From contig JAQIDB010000088.1 of NCBI GenBank assembly GCA_027858225.1, forward strand, positions 1 to 36,410: 36,410 bases of DNA, written 5' to 3'. The notes beneath the pieces are model-generated. The model did no database searches and was not told the DNA's origin. It worked only from the letters and a program-made list of their open reading frames with translations. The stretch is from Candidatus Delongbacteria bacterium (GTDB taxonomy: Bacteria; UBA4055). This document shows positions 19,585 through 27,323 of the stretch, in pieces. Each line of letters begins with the position of its first letter. Within the stretch, counting starts at the first letter, position 1. The translations under genes were made by a program, and so were the position numbers.

Positions 19585-20878
19585 ATTTAATCCTTTTTAT
19601 CCTTGCAGCGAAAGAACCTTCATGATTGTGTATTCCGGGATTTACGGAGTACATTCCCTGTGATATTTTAAATATATCATATCCTTCCGTATTGTCTAAA
19701 ACATAATCGGAATCATATTCTAAGAACTTTTCTACAATTTCACCATTTTCATCATTAAATATCGAGCAAGTGGAATATACGATTACACCACCTTTTTTTA
19801 CGTATTTTGAAGCTCTTTTTAGTATATTTAATTGCAATTTCTTTAAAAGCACTAGTTGTTCTTCATCTTTATTCCATCTACTTTCAGGATGTCTTCTAAA
19901 ATTACCACTACCTGAGCAAGGAGCATCGATCAATATCTTGTCAAATTCATCAAAAGATTGAAATTTTTCAGCTTCTTGAAACGTTAACTTATTAAAATCT
20001 AGACCTAATCTTTTAAAATTACTCTTGATCAGTATCTTTTTTTTCAATGAAATATCATTCAAGAATAATTTGGTTTTGTTTTTAGTTAATTCTTGAATAT
20101 ATGTGGCTTTTCCACCAGGAGCAGAACAAAGGTCAAGTATCTTTTCATTTTTATTTGGTTGTAATATCAGAACAGGTAATGAATGTGAAGGATCCTGAAT
20201 ATAGAAAAAGCCATCTTCAAACAACTTCGAATGAATAGGATTTCCTTTAATTATCTTTAGAAAATCTAAAAAATTCTCAACATTTTCTACTTCAATATTT
20301 TCCTTTTCAAACTGAGCTATGAGCTCCTCTTTAGCAATCCTATGAGTATTTACTCTGATATATAAGCTTGGTACGGTTTGATTGAATCTGAGTATGTTTT
20401 CTGCGACTTCTTTGGGATAATATTTAAACATACGATCTTTTATCCATTCAGGATGAGAAAGTAAAATATTATCCATCGAATTTAATTCATCTTCACTTAA
20501 ATTCAGTTCGGTCATTTTTCTTAAAATCGCATTGATATACTTGGATGGATGTAATCCGAGAGCTTTTTTTGCGATATTTACATAATCATTCACAACTGCG
20601 TAATCTTTTGAACTGTTAAGGTAGAAATATTCCACACCGGCGCATAAAAGCAACATTGATACTTTAAATTTTTGCTTATCAATTTTTTTATCGATCTTAT
20701 TGATAAGGATTTTCTCAACGATGGTAAAATTTCTGAAGAATTGGTTTACTAAATTAATGAGTTGTCTTTTACCTCGTTCATCCATGTCAGGTAATAGTTC
20801 AGGATACAGAGATTCAAACATAATCCCGCTATTAAAGATTTTCATTACTGTTTTATAAAATTTTAACCGTAAATTCAT
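19583..20878 (-). CDS. rsmB: 16S rRNA (cytosine-C5)-methyltransferase, RsmB/Sun family
   Basis: This 431-aa enzyme methylates C5 of a cytosine (position 967 in E. coli) of 16S rRNA. Residues about 1-130 form the NusB-like RNA-binding domain typical of RsmB. The SAM-binding motif DLCSAPGGKATY begins near 247. The two family cysteines are present: PCSGSGNFRRHPE near 320 (motif IV) and STCSIF near 370 (motif VI, nucleophile). The C-terminus has the usual GSFAARIKR ending. It is the last gene of the folK operon, 31 bases after the lipoprotein gene, and its stop overlaps the convergent terminator. Confidence 0.93.
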   Translation of the reverse strand: MNLRLKFYKTVMKIFNSGIMFESLYPELLPDMDERGKRQLINLVNQFFRNFTIVEKILINKIDKKIDKQKFKVSMLLLCAGVEYFYLNSSKDYAVVNDYVNIAKKALGLHPSKYINAILRKMTELNLSEDELNSMDNILLSHPEWIKDRMFKYYPKEVAENILRFNQTVPSLYIRVNTHRIAKEELIAQFEKENIEVENVENFLDFLKIIKGNPIHSKLFEDGFFYIQDPSHSLPVLILQPNKNEKILDLCSAPGGKATYIQELTKNKTKLFLNDISLKKKILIKSNFKRLGLDFNKLTFQEAEKFQSFDEFDKILIDAPCSGSGNFRRHPESRWNKDEEQLVLLKKLQLNILKRASKYVKKGGVIVYSTCSIFNDENGEIVEKFLEYDSDYVLDNTEGYDIFKISQGMYSVNPGIHNHEGSFAARIKRIK

Positions 20879-20909
20879 ATCGAATTATTCTCTTTAAATT
20901 AATATCAGA

Positions 20910-21401
20910 TCATTGTCTTTCAAGGTAAATAGTTAAAGAATTTCTTCTTAATTGTCGTTTTAGAAAATATAAATTAATTTGACTGTATAAATATTTATTG
21001 TTTTTAATTATATCATCACTTAACTCAATAGAGAAATCAAAGACCCTTTCTTCGTTGGGAAGAATACTAAAGTTTGCTTTTTTAATAATATCAGTTGAGT
21101 TTAATACTATCTTATTTGTTATTTTAGTATGTTCAGCCTTGATCGTACATACAACAAATTTATTATCAGTTGTTTTAAATGTTTTTTTTGAGTCCGAGGA
21201 ATTTTTCATTACTAATTTAAAATCAACCGGTTTATTCAGTGAATATTTATTATCTAATGAACTTAAAGTGTAGTGTACATCATCCAGCATAAGAGAAGCA
21301 AAGTAAGGTTTTTTTGACCAGGATTGTTTACCTCGTGGAGCAGTTATTGTACAACCTGTGACTAATAATGTGAATAATATGATCGAGACGAAAGGTTTCA
21401 T
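20910..21401 (-). CDS. Small lipoprotein with an Ig-like (BsuPI-like) domain
   Basis: This 163-aa protein has a clear lipoprotein signal with lipobox VTGC (Cys17). The rest is beta-rich. The segment around residues 60-150 (PVDFKLVMKN, then LPNEERVFDFSIEL) resembles the BsuPI/Ig-like fold in which a sandwich ends with a proline- and glutamate-containing strand. That family call is weak. The ATG shares a base with the stop of the HD-GYP gene (TAATG), so the two are translationally coupled. Function unknown; an envelope partner of the c-di-GMP pathway is possible. Confidence 0.6.
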   Translation of the reverse strand: MKPFVSIILFTLLVTGCTITAPRGKQSWSKKPYFASLMLDDVHYTLSSLDNKYSLNKPVDFKLVMKNSSDSKKTFKTTDNKFVVCTIKAEHTKITNKIVLNSTDIIKKANFSILPNEERVFDFSIELSDDIIKNNKYLYSQINLYFLKRQLRRNSLTIYLERQ

Positions 21402-22894
21402 TATACAAAGATCCTATCATTATCTCTATCTTCTAAATATATTTCATACAATTTTTCATCGAGGAACATATTTACAAGTTCTTTATCAAGTTCTCCGTCT
21501 TTTGCCATAAATCCAATTATTTTGAGGGATCTATCCAATGGCACAGCTTTTTTATATGGTCTGTCTGCTGCTGTAAGAGCCTCAAAAACATCAGCCACTG
21601 CAAGAATTCTTGATTGAAGCATTATTTTTTCTTCTCCCAGATGAAGTGGATAGCCACTTCCGTCAAGCATTTCATGGTGAGCACCTGCAATTTTAGGGAT
21701 ATCTTTCAGTTCATCTGTAAAAGGAACTTCTTTTAAAATATCAAGTGTACTTGAAACATGTTTTTTCATTTTTTCCCATTCATCAGGAGAGAAATTTCCT
21801 TTAACAAAATCAGTTAACATGAACACTTCTTTTTCTGTTAGATGATTGTGTTCTGAATTATCAAAATCATTGAAGATCTTTAATCCGATTTCTCTAACTT
21901 TTATTTTATCCTCATCACTGATAAAACCAGGTAAATTTTTACTTATTATAAAACTCAATTCATCATCTATGTTATCAATAGTCTCTTTAATTACTTCAAG
22001 GTTATCCATATTATGAGTTGCAGAAAATTTAATGGTTTCAAACCTGTTTGTAATAACCTCTATTTCATCATCAGAAAGTTTATTCTGTTTTTCAAGAACA
22101 TTTTCAGGAACAGCAACTTTACCAACATCATGTAATAATGCTGCATATTTTAATTCTTCTAATTTTTCCTCGGAGAATGTAATATTTGCAAAGACACCTT
22201 CTTTTTTCTTATTGATATGGTTTGCAATCATTTCGGAGATATACGCAACACGTTTAGAGTGGCCTGCAGTATGAGGACTTCTTTCTTCAATAGCCTGAGA
22301 GAAGGATTTTACGAGAGCTTTATACAAATTTTTATTTGCCTCTAACAATCTTACATTTGAGAGAGCTACCGCAGCCTGACTGGCAAGAGAAAGAATAATT
22401 TGTTCAAATTCACTATAAAATGGTACAATATTTGAGTCATTATCAAAATTATTTATAAGTTGGATTACTCCGAGTGTTATTCCATCAGTTGATTTCATTG
22501 GTACAGAGAGCATTGATACTGTTTTATATCCTGTCTTTACATCATAAGATTTATCAAATCCGTATTCTTTATCATTATCAATATTATAACAATCAGTTAT
22601 ATTTACAGTTTCTCCTGTAATAGCGGTATATCCGGAAATAGAAGTTATATCCAATGGAACAGAAAAAGATTTAAAGACACTTGTTTCGTCTTTTCTAATC
22701 AATGAAATTGTCTTAGTTGCTTCAAATATCAATTCTTGTTTTTTTAGATCAGTAATATACAATGAACAACCATCGCAGTTCGTAAAATCTATGATCTCAT
22801 CAACAATTAGGTTAAATAAATTGTTCAACTTTGTTTCAGATCCTAATGCAATGCCGATCCTGTTTAATGAAAATACCATTTCCTTATAGTTCAT
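21401..22894 (-). CDS. GAF-domain HD-GYP cyclic-di-GMP phosphodiesterase
   Basis: This 497-aa cytoplasmic protein has an N-terminal GAF domain (about 10-185) and a C-terminal HD-GYP domain that hydrolyses cyclic di-GMP. Metal-binding motifs are HTAGHSKRV near 208, LLHDVGKVAVPE with the HD pair at about 253-254, and HHEMLDGSGYP near 405-414. The later AVADVFEALTAADRPYK is also typical. Between the HD pair and HHE there are about 150 residues rather than about 60; the extra part (about 285-365) is helical and acidic. The gene overlaps the upstream microprotein gene by 11 bases and the downstream lipoprotein gene by one base, so expression is tightly coupled. The GAF ligand is unknown. Confidence 0.93.
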   Translation of the reverse strand: MNYKEMVFSLNRIGIALGSETKLNNLFNLIVDEIIDFTNCDGCSLYITDLKKQELIFEATKTISLIRKDETSVFKSFSVPLDITSISGYTAITGETVNITDCYNIDNDKEYGFDKSYDVKTGYKTVSMLSVPMKSTDGITLGVIQLINNFDNDSNIVPFYSEFEQIILSLASQAAVALSNVRLLEANKNLYKALVKSFSQAIEERSPHTAGHSKRVAYISEMIANHINKKKEGVFANITFSEEKLEELKYAALLHDVGKVAVPENVLEKQNKLSDDEIEVITNRFETIKFSATHNMDNLEVIKETIDNIDDELSFIISKNLPGFISDEDKIKVREIGLKIFNDFDNSEHNHLTEKEVFMLTDFVKGNFSPDEWEKMKKHVSSTLDILKEVPFTDELKDIPKIAGAHHEMLDGSGYPLHLGEEKIMLQSRILAVADVFEALTAADRPYKKAVPLDRSLKIIGFMAKDGELDKELVNMFLDEKLYEIYLEDRDNDRIFV

Positions 22895-23063
22895 CGTTCA
22901 CCTCTTCATAATCAGCTTCTTCAATACCAGTAGTTTTCTGCTTCTTAACTTTTTCTTTAGATTTGGGTTTTTTAAAAAACGACTCAGCTCTTCCTACAAT
23001 TTTTCCAATGTTGAAAGCTACATATATTAAAATTAAAACTATTATTACTACGAAACCATTCAT
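22884..23063 (-). CDS. 59-aa single-pass membrane microprotein
   Basis: The minus-strand frame from the ATG at 23063 encodes 59 residues. It starts MNGFVVIIVLILIYVAFNIG, one membrane helix, followed by a Lys-rich segment (FFKKPKSKEKVKKQK) and an acidic end (EEADYEEVNDEL). It lies 13 bases after the deoxynucleoside kinase stop and overlaps the HD-GYP start by 11 bases, which supports it as a real coupled gene. I do not recognise the family. By the positive-inside rule the charged tail is probably cytoplasmic. Confidence 0.7.
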   Translation of the reverse strand: MNGFVVIIVLILIYVAFNIGKIVGRAESFFKKPKSKEKVKKQKTTGIEEADYEEVNDEL

Positions 23064-23076
23064 TTTATCAGCTCTA

Positions 23077-23715
23077 TTAAATTTTCAAATATTTACTTTC
23101 ATCAACACCTTCTTCGATTTCTTTGAAAATGGTGTTAATGTGTTCGTTGTTCTCGAGATCCAAACCTTCAATATTTATTATAAGCAAAGGACAGTCTCTA
23201 AATCTTTCAAAGAAATAATGGTACCCTTTATTTAATCCTTCAATATATTCTTCGTTAATATCTTTTTCCACAGCCCGGTTTCTCTTTTTAATATTTTTAT
23301 AGAGTAATCCTGCGTTAGGAGAATGCAAATATATAACTAAATCAGGTAATTTGATTTGAGGATTCATCACTTTCAATATCTGATTATACAGGGATAAATT
23401 TCTATCATCAAGATTGTAAGAAGCATAAATTTGATCTTTGTTAAAAATATAATTTGTAACCAGATTTTGCTGGAAAAGATCACCGTATGGAAGGTCCGTC
23501 TGTTGTTGAAACCTTTTTGTCAAGTAATACAACTGTAATGGTAATGCCTGAGTTTCAGGGTTGTTGTAAAAATCCTTCAGGAAGGGATTTGCGTAATATA
23601 CATCCTCTATGAATTTTGCATTTAGCCATTTTGATATTTTTTTTGCCAGTAAATTCTTTCCACAACCGGGAACACCTTCTACTGCTATATATATTTGATC
23701 TAGATTAAATCTCAT
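23077..23715 (-). CDS. Deoxynucleoside kinase family protein
   Basis: This 212-aa protein belongs to the dNK/dGK family, which phosphorylates deoxynucleosides for salvage. It has a P-loop GVPGCGKN at 14-21, the substrate segment YYANPFLKDFY, an NYIFNKDQIYA segment in place of the DRS motif, PDLVIYLHSP, and a lid segment IKKRNRAVEKDINEEYIEGL. In the P-loop the usual Ser/Thr after GK is Asn21, which normally contacts Mg-ATP; activity may be altered. It overlaps folK by 11 bases. The folK-dNK pairing is common in Bacteroidota/Chlorobiota and relatives and is one reason for the lineage guess. Confidence 0.85.
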   Translation of the reverse strand: MRFNLDQIYIAVEGVPGCGKNLLAKKISKWLNAKFIEDVYYANPFLKDFYNNPETQALPLQLYYLTKRFQQQTDLPYGDLFQQNLVTNYIFNKDQIYASYNLDDRNLSLYNQILKVMNPQIKLPDLVIYLHSPNAGLLYKNIKKRNRAVEKDINEEYIEGLNKGYHYFFERFRDCPLLIINIEGLDLENNEHINTIFKEIEEGVDESKYLKI

Positions 23716-24202
23716 CGTTGAGTTCCGTTAATTTTACTACTTCTGAGCTATCATTACATTTGCTCAATGTTTCTTCGATAGATCTTTTACTATTGAAGAT
23801 AAACTTTGGTTCTATCTCTGCTAAAGGAATCAGAACGAATTTTCTGTTCATATATTCCTTGTGTGGTATAGTTAAACTCTCAGTATCGACCTTTTGATCA
23901 TTGAAAGTTATTATATCGATGTCTATTGTTCTTGGAGAATTTTCAAATTCTCTTTTCCTGCCGAGATTTTTTTCGATTCTGTGTATCTCTGAGAGAAGCT
24001 CTAAAGAATCTTTGGAATATTCTGCGGTAAGCACTATGTTATAGAATTTATCCTGCTCTTTAAATCCAATAGGTTCTGTTTCATAGATCGAAGAAATCTT
24101 TAATATTTCAAGACCTGCAGAATTTAAACCATCAATCGCTTTTCTTAGATTTTCCTGCCTATTTCCGATATTACTTCCTAAAGATAAAACAACCACATTC
24201 AA
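23705..24202 (-). CDS. folK: 2-amino-4-hydroxy-6-hydroxymethyldihydropteridine pyrophosphokinase
   Basis: This 165-aa enzyme transfers pyrophosphate from ATP to 6-hydroxymethyl-dihydropterin in folate synthesis. Visible motifs are LSLGSNIGNR near the N-terminus, SSIYETEPIG, FYNIVLTAEY, and the signature RKREFENSPRTIDIDII, followed by TIPHKEYMNRKFVLIPLAEI. The start is a TTG at 24202 with a weak AAGAAG before it; no in-frame ATG is better placed. It heads the minus-strand operon folK-dNK-microprotein-HD-GYP-lipoprotein-rsmB. Confidence 0.95.
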   Translation of the reverse strand: MNVVVLSLGSNIGNRQENLRKAIDGLNSAGLEILKISSIYETEPIGFKEQDKFYNIVLTAEYSKDSLELLSEIHRIEKNLGRKREFENSPRTIDIDIITFNDQKVDTESLTIPHKEYMNRKFVLIPLAEIEPKFIFNSKRSIEETLSKCNDSSEVVKLTELNDEI

Positions 24203-24442
24203 CTTCTTTATTCTTGAATTAATGTTAATTTCCTATAGCCATACACTTGAGTTAATATATATTTATAATATTATAAAGGCAATTGAAAATAGTTGAGAGT
24301 TTGAAGTTGGCAGTTGACAACTGCAAGGGGTTGGGGTTTACCTCCGACCTACAAACGATTATCGTATCGGTAATACGTTAATTAAGTCAGAACAAATCTT
24401 TTTCATTGAATAAACTCCCTATCTTGCTTATTTTTCATCTAT
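24203..24442. other. Divergent intergenic region with a GC-richer palindromic patch
   Basis: The region lies between the divergent folK and cyclophilin genes and should hold both promoters. Most is AT-rich with several TATA-like boxes around 24250-24275. At about 24296-24380 it becomes richer in G and C, with a short palindrome GCAGTTG-A-CAACTGC, a GGGGTTGGGGTTTACC run and a CGATTATCG palindrome. This patch looks like a dispersed repeat remnant, but no second copy is in the window. Confidence 0.4.
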
Positions 24443-25027
24443 ATGAAAATAAGACTATTTCTTCTAATATTACTACTATGCAGATTGATCTATGGGAGTT
24501 CACTAGACAGTACTGCTTTCTATGTTGATTCTGCTGTTCTTGAGACTGAGAAAGGGAACATTATGATTACTTTCTTTGAAAAGGAAGCACCTAACCATGT
24601 GATAAATTTCAAGAAATTGATTGAATCTGGGTTTTATAATGGGAAGATATTCCATAGAGTGATTGAAGATTTTGTAATTCAAACAGGGAAAACAGAGAAG
24701 AAAGATCTTGAATTGATTGATCCTGAGATTAATAAGATACATTTTAGAGGTGCAGTTGGTGCAGGTAGGAAAGATGATAAAGTAAATCCTGATATGAAAT
24801 CTGATCCAACTGAATTCTATATTACTCTAAGACCAAAACCTGAATTGGATGGTAAATATACAATTTTTGGTCGAGTTGCAGAAGGTATGGATGTTGTTGA
24901 AGAAATTTCTAAGATGCATACAAATGATAAAGACTTTCCAGATGAACCGGTGAAAATAATAAAAGTATATTTAAAGAAGTATTTCGATAAAGAAAGATAT
25001 GAATATATGAAAATGACAATTCATTAA
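24443..25027 (+). CDS. Exported cyclophilin-type peptidyl-prolyl isomerase
   Basis: This 194-aa protein begins with a Sec signal peptide (about 1-18, MKIRLFLLILLLCRLIYG), so it should fold proteins in the periplasm. The cyclophilin fold is clear: TEKGNIMITFFEKEAPNHVINF, then FHRVIEDFVIQTG with the catalytic Arg, GAVGAGRK for the GxxxMA region, FYITLRPKPELDGKYTIFGRVAEGMDVV, and a final strand PVKIIKVYL. It is shorter in the loops than PpiA, as usual for this subgroup. No SD is visible. The next gene, a PASTA protein, is 56 bases downstream, after a palindromic repeat. Confidence 0.92.
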   Translation: MKIRLFLLILLLCRLIYGSSLDSTAFYVDSAVLETEKGNIMITFFEKEAPNHVINFKKLIESGFYNGKIFHRVIEDFVIQTGKTEKKDLELIDPEINKIHFRGAVGAGRKDDKVNPDMKSDPTEFYITLRPKPELDGKYTIFGRVAEGMDVVEEISKMHTNDKDFPDEPVKIIKVYLKKYFDKERYEYMKMTIH

Positions 25028-25029
25028 AT

Positions 25030-25064
25030 CCCCTGGATCCCCGTGTCGAGCACGAGGATGACAA
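25030..25064. repeat. Palindromic intergenic repeat of the GGATCCCCGTGT..CACGGGGATGAC type
   Basis: Between the cyclophilin and PASTA genes lies a short GC-rich imperfect palindrome. ATCC-C-CGTG faces CACG-A-GGAT around a TCGAG centre, flanked by CCTGG and GACA. This wording is close to dispersed palindromes seen between genes in many unrelated bacteria. It stands out from the AT-rich surroundings. It could act as an RNA hairpin between the two genes. Confidence 0.6.
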
Positions 25065-25083
25065 ATAACAAGAAGGAAGTACT

Positions 25084-25908
25084 ATGAAATTTATATGGAA
25101 GATACTAAAATTTGTTACACATAATACTAAAGCAATTTCTATTTTCATAATGACGATACTTGTTGTAGGATTTATTTCAATATTCATTTTTGACAATGTA
25201 ATTATGCCATCATATACAAGTTTGGGTAATGAATATCCTGTTCCCGATGTGACGGAACGTTATCTTGATGAAGCTAAAAGAATATTGGAAATGGATGGAT
25301 TTATTCTTTCTGATGAGGTTACAGAGAAAATTGATTATAAGGTTCTTCCCGGAATTATCGTTGAACATTATCCTAAACCTGGATCTATCTGTAAAAAAGG
25401 TCGTAAGATATATGTTACTATCTCAAAAGGAGGACTTCCTGCAATAGTTCCCAATTTGATTGGTCTATCCCCTCAAGATGCAAAATATAATATTTTAGAT
25501 TCAAAGCTATATTTAGACAGTATTCTCTATGAATTCAGTGTTGATTTTCCTGAAGGAGTTGTTATAGGCCAATCTTTAGTGGTCAATGACTCGGTCGTTA
25601 TGGGTGATAGCTTATTTATCGTTGTCAGCTTGGGAAAGCATCCAACGGAATTTGTAATTCCTAGTGTGAAAGGTAAGAATATTGAGGAAGCTGCTGAAAT
25701 TATCAATAAGAGTGGATTTATGATAGGTGAGGTTGTTTATTATAAAGATGAGGATCTATTGCCGGGAACTGTGATCGATCAGAAACCTCCAAAGGATGAG
25801 ATCGTTTATCAAGGGACAGAGATCAGGCTTCTTGTTTCAACTCTTGTAGATCCACCTGAGAAGATAGAATTTGATGAAGAAACTGTTGATGCTGAGGATG
25901 AGGAATAA
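25084..25908 (+). CDS. Membrane-anchored protein with three PASTA domains
   Basis: This 274-aa protein has one N-terminal membrane segment (about 20-40) and three extracytoplasmic PASTA repeats (about 48-118, 119-188 and 189-258). Each has the pattern VP-x-(V/L)-G/x, an AxxxL helix, a GxVxxQxP-type turn and a closing VSxG strand. It then ends in an acidic tail (EEIVDAEDEE-like). PASTA domains bind muropeptides or lipid II in kinases and penicillin-binding proteins. No kinase or transpeptidase is fused here, so this is a stand-alone PASTA protein, perhaps a cell-wall scaffold. The SD AAGGAAG precedes the ATG. The gene is convergent with the cupin gene, with one base between the stops. Confidence 0.88.
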   Translation: MKFIWKILKFVTHNTKAISIFIMTILVVGFISIFIFDNVIMPSYTSLGNEYPVPDVTERYLDEAKRILEMDGFILSDEVTEKIDYKVLPGIIVEHYPKPGSICKKGRKIYVTISKGGLPAIVPNLIGLSPQDAKYNILDSKLYLDSILYEFSVDFPEGVVIGQSLVVNDSVVMGDSLFIVVSLGKHPTEFVIPSVKGKNIEEAAEIINKSGFMIGEVVYYKDEDLLPGTVIDQKPPKDEIVYQGTEIRLLVSTLVDPPEKIEFDEETVDAEDEE

Positions 25909-25909
25909 A

Positions 25910-26425
25910 CTACTCTGATTTTTTATTTCCATTCAACTTATGAATAATCTTTGCATGTTTGGGGTAGCTGCTAATAAGTTCCTCTTCTTCATACAAAATA
26001 AAATCTCTATAATCAAAACCTGGCGACACCATACAACTAACTAATGAAAATGAATCTTTTTCCATGGGCTCAGCCCCAAATATAACATTTGCCGGTATCA
26101 AGATTTGTACATTCTCCCCAGCTTCAATATTCAACCCTAGTTTCATTTGAGTATATATACCTCTTTCATCAATCATATGTACAATAATTGGACATCCATA
26201 ATGGTAAAACCATATTTCATCAAACTTTAATTTATGAAATTTTGAAACCTGCCCAGACTTTAGAAGAAAATGTATAGTTGATGATAATGACCTCTCGTCT
26301 TCAAATTCTATTTTATAGCTACCGTCCGTTATTGTATGTGCATTTTTATAAACTTCCTTAGAATAACCACCTTCAACATGACTTTCCATCTTTAGTTTAT
26401 CTATAAAATATTCTGCTGTATACAT
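25910..26425 (-). CDS. DUF985-type cupin protein
   Basis: The ATG at 26425 is preferred over an in-frame ATG at 26497 because TTGGAG lies 8 bases before it and the MYTAEYFIDKL start matches the family. The upstream 24 codons would run through the half attC-like repeat. The 171-aa product is a single-domain cupin of the DUF985 (Cupin_5) family: GGYSKEVYK, STIHFLLKSG, FHKLKFDEIWFYHYG with metal-site His and Glu positions, an IPANVIFGAEP turn, and VSPGFDYRDF. Members are small beta-barrels of unknown substrate. It lies next to the accessory region and has no attC-like site after it. Confidence 0.85.
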   Translation of the reverse strand: MYTAEYFIDKLKMESHVEGGYSKEVYKNAHTITDGSYKIEFEDERSLSSTIHFLLKSGQVSKFHKLKFDEIWFYHYGCPIIVHMIDERGIYTQMKLGLNIEAGENVQILIPANVIFGAEPMEKDSFSLVSCMVSPGFDYRDFILYEEEELISSYPKHAKIIHKLNGNKKSE

Positions 26426-26435
26426 TTTAAATCTC

Positions 26436-26469
26436 CAAGTAATCATTGATGTTTTACCAATGTTAGGGG
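26436..26469 (-). repeat. Half attC-like site upstream of the cupin gene
   Basis: On the minus strand CCCCTAAC is followed by ATTGGTAAAACATCAATG and TTACTTG. This is nearly the same as the first half of the two sites at 29621-29704 and 30944-31027. The second half (TTTTGCC...GTTA) is absent; instead the cupin SD and ATG follow directly. I read it as a truncated site at the downstream end of the array. Confidence 0.6.
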
Positions 26470-26517
26470 CCCGGGTGTAATTAATTTTATATTTCATTAA
26501 AATATACCGGCATTCTT
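26462..26517. repeat. Left inverted end of the AbiE unit
   Basis: This segment pairs with 28362-28419 in inverted orientation. Three blocks match perfectly: GTTAGGGGC, GGTGTAATTAA and the 17-base AATATACCGGCATTCTT; the spacers between them differ slightly. The block includes the R-box of the half attC-like site and reaches the stop codon of abiEii. Confidence 0.85.
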
Positions 26518-27323
26518 CATTTTATACCTTCCAATAACTTTTGTAATAACAATCTTGATTCATCAACATTACCTTCCATCTGAATAAGCAAATCTAAACT
26601 ATATTTCTCGTCTATTTCACTTACAAGTATGTTCTTCAATTTATCAATCATATTTAAACTACAAATATCTTTCATTTTTATTCCAAGTATAATAATTCCC
26701 GCAAAAGTTAGATTAAATTTTTCATTTTCGATAATCTCTGGGTAATTATCAAATATAAGGTTTTTGTCCAATGTCCTCTCATAATTTTTTAGAATGAACG
26801 ATATATCCTCAGCATCTTTAGATCTTTCAGGATAACTATCTTTCCATGATATAAATTTTAGTATTATCAAATCTTCCAGAGTAGGGATCTTAATTTCGGC
26901 ATAACCTTGAATTTGAATAGTTTGTGCTCTACTGTAAACTTCTAAAAACTCCTCAACATTCATTGTATTTTGGTTTTCACGCCAAACTAATTTTCCATTC
27001 TCTGTAATATTTCCATATGGTACAATATCAATAAAAGTACTTTCATATCTAAATTTTTGAACATCATCAGTTGTAACAAATCCGTAATTCTGGATTAATT
27101 CATTTTTAATTTCATCAAACGAATTCCATGTATCAATTTCTACAGCAATATCAATATCCATCGTAACTCTAGGAGCTTTAATACCATGTTGGTATTCAAA
27201 AATAATATCCCTAACTGTTGCGCCTATTAAAATGAATGGAATATTTAATTTTTCTGTAATTTCTTTTATGAAAACGATACATTCTAGAAATTCAGGTTCA
27301 AATTTATCTGAGTTTATCTTCAA
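26517..27323 (-). CDS. AbiEii-like nucleotidyltransferase toxin
   Basis: This 268-aa protein is a DNA polymerase beta-type nucleotidyltransferase of the AbiEii/AbiGii kind. The diagnostic parts are IGATVRDIIF near residue 33-42 and the acidic pair in TMDIDIAVEI near 56-65. A helical C-terminal half has an EDLIILKFISWK segment typical of the family. Such toxins modify or bind nucleic acid or tRNA and stop growth, for instance on phage infection. It starts at a TTG at 27323 with AGGG 6 bases before, inside the end of the antitoxin gene (20-base overlap), as expected for a type IV-like pair. The stop codon overlaps the left inverted end. Confidence 0.82.
   Translation of the reverse strand: MKINSDKFEPEFLECIVFIKEITEKLNIPFILIGATVRDIIFEYQHGIKAPRVTMDIDIAVEIDTWNSFDEIKNELIQNYGFVTTDDVQKFRYESTFIDIVPYGNITENGKLVWRENQNTMNVEEFLEVYSRAQTIQIQGYAEIKIPTLEDLIILKFISWKDSYPERSKDAEDISFILKNYERTLDKNLIFDNYPEIIENEKFNLTFAGIIILGIKMKDICSLNMIDKLKNILVSEIDEKYSLDLLIQMEGNVDESRLLLQKLLEGIK

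Noticed and set aside
24296-24380. Riboswitch or structured leader upstream of the cyclophilin gene
   Set aside because: Only short palindromes are visible; no known aptamer pattern could be recognised, so a repeat remnant is more likely.
26426-26497. N-terminal extension of the cupin gene by 24 residues
   Set aside because: The extension translates the half attC-like repeat, while a good SD and a family-like start are at 26425.
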